The notes beneath the pieces were generated by a model. That model was given only the letters and a program-made list of their open reading frames with translations, did not search any database and was not told the origin of the DNA. Positions 1 through 6,431 of a stretch of 6,507 nt of DNA are shown here, in pieces; position 1 is the first letter of the stretch; each line of letters begins with the position of its first letter. The stretch is from Lentisphaeria bacterium UBA1732 (GTDB lineage: Bacteria > Verrucomicrobiota > Lentisphaeria > Victivallales > UBA1829): assembly GCA_002315855.1 (NCBI GenBank), contig DCIG01000062.1, positions 37,266 to 43,772 on the forward strand. Direction: 5' to 3'. The position numbers were made by a program, and so were the translations under genes.

Positions 1-3
1 CTT

Positions 4-52
4 GACAAATGCCGAAGAGATTTTTCAAAGTTCCCGGCAGGACTTTTGAAAT
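4..52 (+). repeat. Repeated hairpin element, copy A (upstream of asd)
   Basis: This stretch matches 1225-1272 at roughly 40 of 47 aligned positions over 6-52, with a few substitutions and one or two single-base indels. Positions 1-5 differ from the other copy mainly by transitions, so the repeat may continue beyond the left edge. The core can fold: 23-30 pairs with 43-51, giving 8 base pairs with one bulged T at 47. The loop is 12 bases (31-42) and contains CGGCAGGA, which the other copy also has. It ends 22 bases before the asd ribosome binding site, so it lies in the asd leader if transcription starts upstream. It could instead be a 3' element of the preceding gene. Function is unknown. Confidence 0.6.
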
Positions 53-73
53 CAGCTCATACAAAAACATTCT

Positions 74-79
74 GGAGAA
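74..79 (+). promoter_or_regulatory. Ribosome binding site of asd
   Basis: GGAGAA lies 7 bases before the ATG at 87. It decides the start, because the same frame is open back to an ATG at 9 for which no ribosome binding site is visible. That longer start would also add 26 residues ahead of the dinucleotide-binding motif, which normally begins within the first dozen or so residues. Confidence 0.75.
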
Positions 80-86
80 CGGCAAT

Positions 87-1103
87 ATGCTTTCACCTGC
101 CAATGTAGCGATCGCCGGCGCAACCGGTGCTGTCGGTATCGAAATGCTGCTTACCTTGGAAAAGCGCAATTTCCCGGTCAAAAACCTCAAACTTCTTGCT
201 TCCTCCCGGTCCGTCGGCAAAAAGTTCAAATTCCACGACACGGAAGTCTCCGTCGAGGAACTCACTCCCGAATCTTTCAAGGGCGTTGACATCGCTCTCT
301 TCAGTGCCGGGGCTTCCGTCTCCAGAGAATACCGCAAAGCATGTACCGATGCAGGAGCCGTCATGATTGATAACTCCAGCGCATTCCGCATGGAAGACGG
401 CGTTCCTCTGGTCGTGCCGGAAGTCAATGCCGAAGATGCTTTCAAGCACAACGGCGTCATTGCCAACCCCAACTGCACCACCGCCATCATGTGCGTGGCT
501 GTCTGGCCTCTTCATCGTGCCAAAAAGCTCAAACGCATGGTCGCATCCACCTATCAGGCTGCCTCCGGCGGCGGTCAGAAAGCCATGAATGAACTCATTC
601 AGCAGACCCGCGATGTCCTCGATGGCAAACCCGCTCAGGTCAATGTCATGGCTCAGCAGATCGCCTTCAACCTCTTCCCTCACATCGATGTCTTCCTCGA
701 CAACGATTACACCAAGGAAGAAATGAAGATGGTCAACGAAACCCGCAAAATCATGCACATGCCGGAACTCAAGATTTCCTGCACATGCGTCCGCGTCCCC
801 GTTCTCCGCGCCCACTCCGAATCCCTCAACCTCGAATTTGAAGAAGACATCACCCCCGCCGAAGCCCGCGAAATCCTCGCCAAGGCTCCCGGTGTGCAGC
901 TCCGCGACGATCCGGCGAACAAAATCTATCCGATGCCGATGGAAGCCACCACCATGTACGATGTCCTCGTCGGACGCATTCGTCAGGATGTCTCCCGCAC
1001 CGACAAGAAGGGTCTCGACATCTTCATCAGCGGCGACCAGCTTCTCAAGGGCGCAGCGCTCAACGCTGTTCAGATTGCCGAAGTCCTCGTTGGCAAAAAT
1101 TAA
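87..1103 (+). CDS. asd: Aspartate-semialdehyde dehydrogenase
   Basis: NADPH-dependent cytosolic enzyme that reduces L-aspartyl-4-phosphate to L-aspartate-4-semialdehyde, the branch point to lysine/diaminopimelate, homoserine, methionine and threonine. With the start at 87 the protein has 338 residues, usual for the family. Residues 11-17 (GATGAVG) form the Rossmann nucleotide-binding loop. The catalytic cysteine is C130 in NPNCTT. Q157 in STYQAASGGG, R236 in CVRVPV and H243 in RAHSES match the substrate-binding and general-base positions of the family. No frame break or missing key residue is visible. A weaker alternative start is the ATG at 9. The gene is preceded by copy A of the hairpin repeat and followed by a 436-base gap, so it is probably not co-transcribed with cysS, although read-through cannot be excluded. 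Confidence 0.95.
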   Translation: MLSPANVAIAGATGAVGIEMLLTLEKRNFPVKNLKLLASSRSVGKKFKFHDTEVSVEELTPESFKGVDIALFSAGASVSREYRKACTDAGAVMIDNSSAFRMEDGVPLVVPEVNAEDAFKHNGVIANPNCTTAIMCVAVWPLHRAKKLKRMVASTYQAASGGGQKAMNELIQQTRDVLDGKPAQVNVMAQQIAFNLFPHIDVFLDNDYTKEEMKMVNETRKIMHMPELKISCTCVRVPVLRAHSESLNLEFEEDITPAEAREILAKAPGVQLRDDPANKIYPMPMEATTMYDVLVGRIRQDVSRTDKKGLDIFISGDQLLKGAALNAVQIAEVLVGKN

Positions 1104-1224
1104 TCATCATTCCTTGGCTCTGATTTCAGAAGTCATTGACGGAAAGATTTGAAATAATCTTCGCTCTGTTGGCGGACGTGGTTTGAGGTGGCGGCTGGAA
1201 AGTAACCGCTGAAAACGCTCGTCC

Positions 1225-1272
1225 GGCAAATGCTGAAGAGATTTTCAAAGCTCACGGCAGGACTTTGAAAAT
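1225..1272 (+). repeat. Repeated hairpin element, copy B (between asd and cysS)
   Basis: Second copy of the element at 4-52, in the same orientation. Here the stem is perfect: ATTTTCAAAG (1241-1250) pairs with CTTTGAAAAT (1263-1272), 10 base pairs around a 12-base loop (1251-1262). Loop length and the loop segment CGGCAGGA match copy A, while the stems differ slightly but both still pair. This suggests that the fold, and not only the sequence, is kept. It lies 121 bases after the asd stop and upstream of the predicted cysS promoter, so it may belong to the asd 3' end. No T-run follows, so it is not a classical terminator. Confidence 0.65.
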
Positions 1273-1289
1273 AAGTTCCATCATGTTTT

Positions 1290-1334
1290 CGGCGGTTGTT
1301 CTCAATCGCCGTTCCGATGCGCCTCAGGTGCATT
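1290..1334 (+). other. Two adjacent short hairpins
   Basis: First hairpin: CGGCGGTTG (1290-1298) pairs with CAATCGCCG (1303-1311), 9 pairs including one G-T, around a four-base TTCT loop. Second hairpin: 1316-1323 pairs with 1327-1334, 8 pairs including two G-T pairs, around the three-base loop TCA. They are separated by four bases. Both folds were found by eye, and neither is followed by a T-run. They may be part of a structured leader or of an intergenic repeat. Confidence 0.45.
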
Positions 1335-1339
1335 CGTTC

Positions 1340-1390
1340 AGCCGGTATGGGTTCCGATGTTCTGCGTCGTTTCCCGTATCGGCTTTCCTT
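1340..1390 (+). terminator. Possible terminator-like long hairpin
   Basis: AGCCGGTATGGG (1340-1351) can pair along its full length with CCCGTATCGGCT (1373-1384): 12 pairs, two of them G-T, around a 21-base loop. The next bases are TTCCTT, so a T-rich but interrupted tail follows. It lies 236 bases after the asd stop and before the cysS promoter. It could therefore terminate asd read-through, or be the last element of a structured RNA. The interrupted T-tract and large loop make a textbook intrinsic terminator uncertain. Confidence 0.35.
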
Positions 1391-1407
1391 TATAATCAGC
1401 TCAGAAA

Positions 1408-1417
1408 CTGACGTCAG
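1408..1417. promoter_or_regulatory. Perfect 10-bp palindrome, possible operator
   Basis: CTGACGTCAG reads the same on both strands and has no loop, so it suits a dimeric DNA-binding protein better than an RNA fold. It lies 41 bases upstream of the predicted cysS -35 box, a place compatible with an activator site. No cognate regulator is visible in the window. A chance palindrome of this length is possible. Confidence 0.25.
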
Positions 1418-1458
1418 CTCATTTGCCCTTTTTTCCCCGCAGAACACGTCTCTCAGGC

Positions 1459-1487
1459 TTGATTTCACCGTCTCTGCACTGTATATT
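1459..1487 (+). promoter_or_regulatory. Sigma-70-type promoter for cysS
   Basis: A -35 box TTGATT (1459-1464) and a -10 box TATATT (1482-1487) are separated by exactly 17 bases. The -10 matches consensus at five of six positions and the -35 at four of six. The expected start point near 1494 gives a leader of about 45 bases ending in a strong ribosome binding site. The flanking sequence is AT-rich compared with the genes. It would drive cysS, the SAHH-like gene and the deaminase gene. Confidence 0.55.
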
Positions 1488-1523
1488 ATATGGAAATATT
1501 TATAATCACCGCACACACGCAAC

Positions 1524-1530
1524 AGGAGGA
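1524..1530 (+). promoter_or_regulatory. Ribosome binding site of cysS
   Basis: AGGAGGA is a near-perfect anti-16S complement, 9 bases before the ATG at 1540. It rules out the longer in-frame start at 1423, which would add 39 residues unlike any cysteinyl-tRNA synthetase N-terminus. Confidence 0.85.
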
Positions 1531-1539
1531 GCTTTTCTC

Positions 1540-2961
1540 ATGATTCGCTTTTATAATACGCTCGGTCGCAAACTGGAAGATTTCAATTCCATCATCCCCG
1601 GTCAGGTCCGCATGTACACTTGCGGTCCCACCGTCTACAATTTCGCTCACATCGGCAACTTCCGTGCTTATCTTTTTGAAGACCTGCTCCGCCGCACCCT
1701 CGAATATCACGGCAGCAAGGTTATTCAGGTCATGAACCTCACCGACGTGGATGACAAAACCATTCGCGACTCCCGCAAAGCGAATCTCCCCCTCGCCGAT
1801 TTTACACGCAAGTACAAAGATGCCTTTTTCGAGGACCTGAAAACACTCCGCATTGAACCTGCCGCAGTGTATCCCGAAGCCACCGCGCACATCCCCGAAA
1901 TGCTTCAGATGATCGGTCAGCTCATGGACAAAGGTTTTGCCTATCAGTCCGGCGACGGCTCCATCTATTTCTCCATCGCGAAATGCCCTTCTTATGGTCA
2001 GCTCGTCAAACTCGACTTTGAAAACCAGCGCAAAGCGGAACGCGTCCGCTCCGATGAATACGCCAAGGATTCCGTCGCCGACTTCGCCCTTTGGAAAGCA
2101 TGGGATGAAAATGACGGCGATGTCAAATGGGACAGTCCTTGGGGCGCAGGTCGTCCCGGATGGCACCTCGAATGTTCTGCCATGAGCCGCAAGTACCTCG
2201 GTCAGACCTTCGATATCCACACCGGAGGCGTGGACAATATGTTCCCCCACCACGAAGACGAAATCGCTCAGAGTGAATCCGCAAACGGATGCAAGTTCGT
2301 CAACTACTGGCTCCACTGCGAACACCTCACCGTCAAGGGTGCCAAAATGTCCAAATCTGCGGGCAACTTCTTCACGCTCCGCGACCTCCTCTCTCAGGGA
2401 TGGAACGGCGCGGAAATCCGCTATGTCCTGATTGGCACGCATTATCGCTCCAAACTCAATTTCGATCCTGCCGCTCTCGATACAGCCCGCACTGCGCTCA
2501 AAAAATTCCGCACGCTTTTCGGCAAACTGAAAGCTCTCCCCGCAGGAAATTCCCTTGCCGCGGAAGCCGCCGCAATTGCCGCCGATGCGAAAGCCAAATT
2601 CGCCGAGGGTATCGCCGATGACCTGAATATCTCCCGTGCAATGGCTGTCCTGTTCACGTTCACCCGTGAAGTCAACTCTCTCCTTGCCAAAAATCCCGCT
2701 GCCGATGCCGCAAAAATCATTCTCGACCGGTACCGCGATTTCGACCGCGTCCTTGCGTTCCTGGATGTCGATGCCGCAGAACCCGTTCAGGAAGCCGCCA
2801 GGCAGGATGTCCCCGCTGAAATCATGGACCTCGTCGAACAGCGTATCGCGGCCAAGAAAGCCCGCAACTTTGCGCTTGCAGATGAACTCCGCGACAAAAT
2901 CTCAGCCGCCGGATGGAATGTCAAAGACACCCCCGCCGGTCCGGAAATTACCAGACAATGA
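1540..2961 (+). CDS. cysS: Cysteinyl-tRNA synthetase
   Basis: Class I aminoacyl-tRNA synthetase that activates cysteine with ATP and charges tRNA-Cys in the cytoplasm. It has 473 residues, normal for the family (about 460-480). The catalytic domain carries the HIGH-type signature as HIGN (37-40), preceded by YTCGPTVYN, and the KMSKS loop at 269-273. The zinc site that selects cysteine is intact: C28, C212 in WHLECS, H237 and E241 in FPHHEDE. After about residue 300 come the helical tRNA-binding region and an alanine-rich stretch (338-352). The C-terminal part (about 425-460) is the usual small domain. The first gene of a probable three-gene operon, it overlaps the next start by four bases. 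Codon use matches asd and the downstream genes. Nothing appears truncated or missing. Confidence 0.97.
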   Translation: MIRFYNTLGRKLEDFNSIIPGQVRMYTCGPTVYNFAHIGNFRAYLFEDLLRRTLEYHGSKVIQVMNLTDVDDKTIRDSRKANLPLADFTRKYKDAFFEDLKTLRIEPAAVYPEATAHIPEMLQMIGQLMDKGFAYQSGDGSIYFSIAKCPSYGQLVKLDFENQRKAERVRSDEYAKDSVADFALWKAWDENDGDVKWDSPWGAGRPGWHLECSAMSRKYLGQTFDIHTGGVDNMFPHHEDEIAQSESANGCKFVNYWLHCEHLTVKGAKMSKSAGNFFTLRDLLSQGWNGAEIRYVLIGTHYRSKLNFDPAALDTARTALKKFRTLFGKLKALPAGNSLAAEAAAIAADAKAKFAEGIADDLNISRAMAVLFTFTREVNSLLAKNPAADAAKIILDRYRDFDRVLAFLDVDAAEPVQEAARQDVPAEIMDLVEQRIAAKKARNFALADELRDKISAAGWNVKDTPAGPEITRQ

Positions 2962-3980
2962 CAGCTTCCGCCCCTCAATACAGCACTCTGCTGGAAATCG
3001 TCGGTCGCGAGCTTTCGGCGGAACGCGACTTCCCCGCACTGGCGGAACAGACCCGTGTCTGGGCGCAGTCCCGTCCCCTCGATGGCATGGACATTCTGGA
3101 CGGCACCCCCGTTTTCATGAATACCGTGGCGAAATATGCCGCCCTGTCCGCCGCAGGCGCGAAAATCACGGCGATTGCTTCCGGAGACATCACTTTTGAT
3201 CCGCGTATGCCTGCTGTCCTCGAATCCGCTGGCATTCACTTCATGACGGAGCTTCCCCGCAAACAGTTCGATTTCGTCATGGACTGCGCCGGGGTCTGCC
3301 GTTCCGTCCCCGCAAAATACGGATACACCGAACTCACTCGTTCCGGCATTCACCTCTACGAACAGGACAGCGTCAGACGCACGGTTTTCGCCGCGGATAG
3401 CGGCCGTATCAAGGCGATTGAGACCGTCCTCGGCACAGGTGACGGCTGCGTCCGAGCCATGCTCGAAACCAGGTACAATCCCGCCGGAAAACTCGTGCTT
3501 CTCCTCGGTCATGGACGTGTCGGGCGCGGCATTGAATTTTACCTGAAACGTGTCGGTGCCCAAGTCCGCATTTGCGATCCTGCGCAGGGCTTGCCGTTCA
3601 CTCCGTCCATGCTGGATGGTGTTTGGTGCGTCATCTCTGCCACCGGGATTCATCATGCTCACAACAGCATTGCGAAAACCCTTGCCGGCAGCGATGCCAT
3701 CCTCATCAATATGGGAGCCACCGATGAATACGGCCCCGATATGCCCGAAAGCCGCGTCCTCTACGGCAAAAAATCATTCAATTTCCAGCTGAAAGAACCC
3801 ACGCAGACCCGATATATCGACTCGACTTTGGCTCTGCACAATGCCGGTACGGTCTGGATGCTCCGCCACCCCGGATGTTCAGGCATGATTTCTCCCCCTC
3901 GCGAACTGGAAGAAGCCATTCTTGCACCCGTTCACCGGGCTGGTCTTCTCAAACAGGAAATCGAAGCCCTCGGTCTGTGA
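2958..3980 (+). CDS. S-adenosylhomocysteine-hydrolase-like NAD-binding protein, divergent
   Basis: 340 residues, shorter than canonical SAHH (about 430-480). The start ATG overlaps the cysS stop as ATGA, which implies translational coupling. An upstream in-frame ATG at 2913 lies inside cysS and is less likely. The whole protein follows the SAHH order. An N-terminal substrate-domain segment (about 26-98, with the PL.G..I motif) is followed by DCAG (109-112), where SAHH has DDGG, and by SGIHLYE near 129-135. The Rossmann motif GHGRVGRG is at 184-191, with acidic D207 at the end of strand two, then N295 and H304, matching N346 and H353 of human SAHH. By-eye alignment suggests human H55, T57, E59, D131, E156 and H301 are replaced (P51, F53, N55, C110, L126, A254), and the K186 region is altered. 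NAD binding looks intact while standard SAH hydrolysis does not. With the SAH deaminase next door, S-inosylhomocysteine cleavage is a possible role. The family call is firm; the function is inferred. Confidence 0.8.
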   Translation: MTASAPQYSTLLEIVGRELSAERDFPALAEQTRVWAQSRPLDGMDILDGTPVFMNTVAKYAALSAAGAKITAIASGDITFDPRMPAVLESAGIHFMTELPRKQFDFVMDCAGVCRSVPAKYGYTELTRSGIHLYEQDSVRRTVFAADSGRIKAIETVLGTGDGCVRAMLETRYNPAGKLVLLLGHGRVGRGIEFYLKRVGAQVRICDPAQGLPFTPSMLDGVWCVISATGIHHAHNSIAKTLAGSDAILINMGATDEYGPDMPESRVLYGKKSFNFQLKEPTQTRYIDSTLALHNAGTVWMLRHPGCSGMISPPRELEEAILAPVHRAGLLKQEIEALGL

Positions 3981-3985
3981 AAGGA
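3981..3985 (+). promoter_or_regulatory. Ribosome binding site of the deaminase gene
   Basis: AAGGA starts directly after the stop codon of the SAHH-like gene and lies 9 bases before the ATG at 3995. It sets this start over the in-frame ATG at 3875, which lies inside the upstream gene. Confidence 0.65.
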
Positions 3986-3994
3986 TTTTATCTT

Positions 3995-5257
3995 ATGAAC
4001 CGCCTTTTTCTCCTCAATGTTCAGTTGAACGGCTCCCCCGTCAATATCTCCGTCGAAGACAATCGTTTTGCATCGATTTCACAGTCTGCCCCGCAGATTC
4101 CCCCCGATGCTCAAATCATCGACGCTCACGGCAAACTTGCCGTTCTTCCGCCGTTCTACAATACGCATACCCACGCCGCAATGGCGCTTCTGCGCGGCTA
4201 TGCCGATGACCTCGCGCTCTTCGATTGGCTCAACAACTATATTTGGCCTGTTGAAGCCAGACTCACTCCGGAAATCGATTATGCGGGCGTTCGCCTTGCC
4301 ATCCTCGAAATGATTAAGTCCGGCACGGTCTTTTTCAACGACATGTACTGGTGCGCCCGTCAGACTGTGCGCGCCGCCGAAGAAATGGGCGTCCGTGCTT
4401 GCGTTGGTATTCTCCGTCAGGCGATGAGTGCCGACTTCGCCGCGCTTCTGGACAATTCATGGCTGCTGGAGAATCACAAATCCTTCTCTTCCCGCATTCA
4501 GTTGTCCTATGCGCCCCACGCCATCTATACCGCGAAAGAGGAATTTCTCCGCGAATCCGCTCAGTGCGCGAAAGAAAAGAACTTCTTCCTCCACATCCAC
4601 CTCGCCGAAACTCAAAAGGAGTTCGACGACTGCATCAGGGAACACGGCACCACGCCCGCGCAGTATCTTGATCAATGCGGAATGCTCACCCCGTACACCA
4701 CGCTGGCACACTCGATTTTCCTCACGGACGAAGATATTCAGCTCATTGCGGAACGCCAAAGCGTCATTAGCCATAACACCGTTTCCAATATGAAACTCGC
4801 CTCCGGTCATTTCCGGTATGACTCGGCCCCCCTGCTCAATCGTTGCAGAATTACACTTGGCACCGATGGCGCGTCCTCCAATAACGCCACCTCCATGTTC
4901 ACCGAGATGAAAACGACCGCGATTCGGGCAAAAGACCTGATGGGACAGCCTGCCGACATGCCGGCGGCGAAAGTCTGGGATATGGCGACCCGTGCGGGTG
5001 CCGATGCGTTCCGCCTTGATGCCGGGGAAATCGCTGTCGGCAAACTCGCCGATTGTATGCTTGTCAACTTGGATGACCCCCGTCTCGTCCCTGGCTATCA
5101 CCTGATTTCCGACCTCGTCTACGCGGCGGATTCTGCCGTCGTCGATACGGTCATCTGCGATGGTCGTATTCTCATGCGCGAACGCCATGTCTCCGGCGAA
5201 GAAGAAATCATCTCCGAAGCCCGCCGCGCCGCCCGCCTCCTTACCGCCTCCAGGTAA
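3995..5257 (+). CDS. mtaD: 5-methylthioadenosine/S-adenosylhomocysteine deaminase (amidohydrolase)
   Basis: Metal-dependent amidohydrolase of the TRZ/ATZ/MtaD group, expected to deaminate S-adenosylhomocysteine to S-inosylhomocysteine and 5'-methylthioadenosine or adenosine to the inosine forms, in the cytoplasm. It has 420 residues, usual for the family. Zinc ligands are visible: H58 and H60 in NTHTHAAM, H202 in HIHLAET, and D291 in GTDGASSNN. E205, H239 in LAHS and H175 in YAPHAIYT match the proton-shuttle and substrate-binding positions known in Thermotoga TM0936. The signature LLRGYADDLALFDWL (65-79) and HNTVSNMKLASG (260-271) are typical of MtaD-type deaminases and not of cytosine or guanine deaminases. 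The N-terminal 1-50 and the C-terminal region (about 345-420) form the beta-sandwich. It lies 14 bases after the SAHH-like gene and is the last plus-strand gene. Exact substrate preference cannot be read from sequence. Confidence 0.9.
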   Translation: MNRLFLLNVQLNGSPVNISVEDNRFASISQSAPQIPPDAQIIDAHGKLAVLPPFYNTHTHAAMALLRGYADDLALFDWLNNYIWPVEARLTPEIDYAGVRLAILEMIKSGTVFFNDMYWCARQTVRAAEEMGVRACVGILRQAMSADFAALLDNSWLLENHKSFSSRIQLSYAPHAIYTAKEEFLRESAQCAKEKNFFLHIHLAETQKEFDDCIREHGTTPAQYLDQCGMLTPYTTLAHSIFLTDEDIQLIAERQSVISHNTVSNMKLASGHFRYDSAPLLNRCRITLGTDGASSNNATSMFTEMKTTAIRAKDLMGQPADMPAAKVWDMATRAGADAFRLDAGEIAVGKLADCMLVNLDDPRLVPGYHLISDLVYAADSAVVDTVICDGRILMRERHVSGEEEIISEARRAARLLTASR

Positions 5258-5288
5258 TCCCCATCCCTGTACAGTCGGTTCGGCAGCA

Positions 5289-6431
5289 TTATTCTTTGGA
5301 ATCCATCATAAGCAAGGCGCGGACTCTTTTCTGTAAAAATCGTTCCAGTGCTTTCAATCGACATGCAGGCAAATTGTAATTTTTGTCGCGGACAAATTGG
5401 AAATCAATCAGTTTGCGCAGTTGCTTGCGATGACGCTCCGTGATAAATGTGGCGGCAAGCTCATCGAATGATGCGCCGAAGACCGGAATTCGGCTCTTTG
5501 CGTAATGTTCGAGGTTTGCGAAATCATCCGGCATTGCCGCAGGGAAGAGTGCAAGCCCGTGGTCGAAAAGAGGGGCGAAAGCACACGGCTTGTTTGGCTT
5601 GTTATCGACCATTAACCCGAAATTGCCCAGATGGCGGTCTGTATTGTAAGTCAGTGCATCAAAGACCATCATATCACAGAACGGCGTATAAAAAGCATTC
5701 CCCATGGATTTCAGTTCCCGCGCGATTTCGGATGGTTTTTGATCAGGGAAACACCGCCATGCGGGAACAAATGAATGGTCGATGTCCGTGAAGAGTTCAC
5801 ACGTGCTGCAAATCGTCCCTTTCCATTTCGCCAGTCCGTAGGAAACATGATTCAGCCCCATTGCCTCGGCTATTTGCGATGCGTAAAATTCAGAATACGG
5901 CTCATTTCCGGTATTGACACCGCCGCTGCTTCCCCCTTTGTACAGGCGGATATTGTCTCCCGCTTTGCGCCAGCCTTTGCGGAGATTTCCGTTGGTCGTA
6001 AATTCAGGCGAGGATGAAAACACACTGGGCCGCACACTTCCGTATCCGGTATATGCGATGAGAGACAGGGCTTTTTCAAAGTTGTTTTCGTAGAGATTGT
6101 ACTCGTGGAATGTTCCCTCAAAACCTTCCGGCACAATCCAGTAACTGTCATTGAGAGATAACCCCAGACACAATTTGATGATACCGAGAATATTCTGATG
6201 GTGCAGACCGTACACCGATAGGATTTGATCCGCGAATTCGCGGTTTTTCGGGATTACACGGGATTTCAGCCAGGCAAGCAGACTTGCATCCGTCAGCGTC
6301 AATCCGATGGGGAGCAGATGTGCGTATGACACATTCCTTTCCAGAATTGTACAGACGAAACCATCCAAACCCTCCATCCTCAAATCGAACGAGAGCAAAT
6401 CAGTATCATATTGTTTCAGCATGAATTTCAT
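5289..6431 (-). CDS. HipA-like serine/threonine kinase
   Basis: 380 residues, with the HipA protein-kinase fold in its C-terminal two thirds. K165 in RLYKGG is the likely ATP-binding lysine and E181 in PYSEFY its helix-C partner. The catalytic loop is D265-RHLG-N270 in NTDRHLGNF, and D290 in LFDHG is the metal-binding aspartate. All kinase residues are therefore present. HipA proteins phosphorylate targets such as glutamyl-tRNA synthetase and are usually toxins held by a HipB antitoxin. The first 130 residues do not resemble E. coli HipA but recall a family seen, from memory, in gut Firmicutes. A ribosome binding site AGGAAG lies 9 bases before the start. The gene converges on the deaminase gene with only 31 bases between stops. 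Codon use (TTG, TTA, AGG, CTA more frequent) is unlike the left-hand genes, suggesting horizontal transfer. A partner antitoxin would have to lie beyond the right edge. Whether it is toxic is unknown. Confidence 0.85.
   Translation of the reverse strand: MKFMLKQYDTDLLSFDLRMEGLDGFVCTILERNVSYAHLLPIGLTLTDASLLAWLKSRVIPKNREFADQILSVYGLHHQNILGIIKLCLGLSLNDSYWIVPEGFEGTFHEYNLYENNFEKALSLIAYTGYGSVRPSVFSSSPEFTTNGNLRKGWRKAGDNIRLYKGGSSGGVNTGNEPYSEFYASQIAEAMGLNHVSYGLAKWKGTICSTCELFTDIDHSFVPAWRCFPDQKPSEIARELKSMGNAFYTPFCDMMVFDALTYNTDRHLGNFGLMVDNKPNKPCAFAPLFDHGLALFPAAMPDDFANLEHYAKSRIPVFGASFDELAATFITERHRKQLRKLIDFQFVRDKNYNLPACRLKALERFLQKRVRALLMMDSKE

Larger units (their letters stand above)
1104..1539 (+). other. 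Structured intergenic region between asd and cysS
   Basis: This 436-base gap holds no gene I can support. Reading left to right it contains an unremarkable stretch with one weak 6-bp inverted repeat (1144-1161), the second copy of the hairpin repeat (1225-1272), hairpins at 1290-1311 and 1316-1334, a long hairpin at 1340-1384, a perfect palindrome (1408-1417), a sigma-70-like promoter (1459-1487) and the cysS ribosome binding site (1524-1530). A 129-codon minus-strand frame (1133-1522) and a 69-codon plus-strand frame cross it. Neither has a recognisable domain or a convincing ribosome binding site. The density of inverted repeats suggests an intergenic repeat cluster or a structured RNA. Confidence 0.6.

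Noticed and set aside
2..7. TTGACA as a -35 box for asd
   Set aside because: It is a perfect -35 hexamer, but no -10-like sequence occurs at 16-18 bases, and it is not kept in the other repeat copy.
9..86. A longer asd start at 9, or a short leader peptide inside the repeat
   Set aside because: Position 87 has a proper ribosome binding site and fits the family N-terminus. The corresponding ATG in copy B at 1230 opens only a 12-codon frame without a ribosome binding site, and the reading frame is not kept between copies.
1396..1421. Direct repeat TCAGCTCA (1396-1403 and 1414-1421, also at 52-59)
   Set aside because: The same octamer also occurs inside coding sequence at 1917-1924 and 4738-4745, so it is probably just a common word in this genome.
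1133..1522. A 129-codon minus-strand frame in the asd-cysS gap
   Set aside because: It has no recognisable domain and no convincing ribosome binding site. It spans the hairpins and the cysS promoter and contains copy B of the repeat. It could be a remnant, but nothing supports expression.
1486..2442. Long minus-strand frames opposite asd, cysS and the deaminase gene
   Set aside because: They are shadows of the C-ending codon bias of the plus-strand genes. Their translations show no domain, and the plus-strand genes are unmistakable.
5258..5288. A shared terminator between the convergent deaminase and HipA-like genes
   Set aside because: Only a loopless CTGTACAG palindrome (5267-5274) is visible, with no stem-loop and T-tract in either direction.
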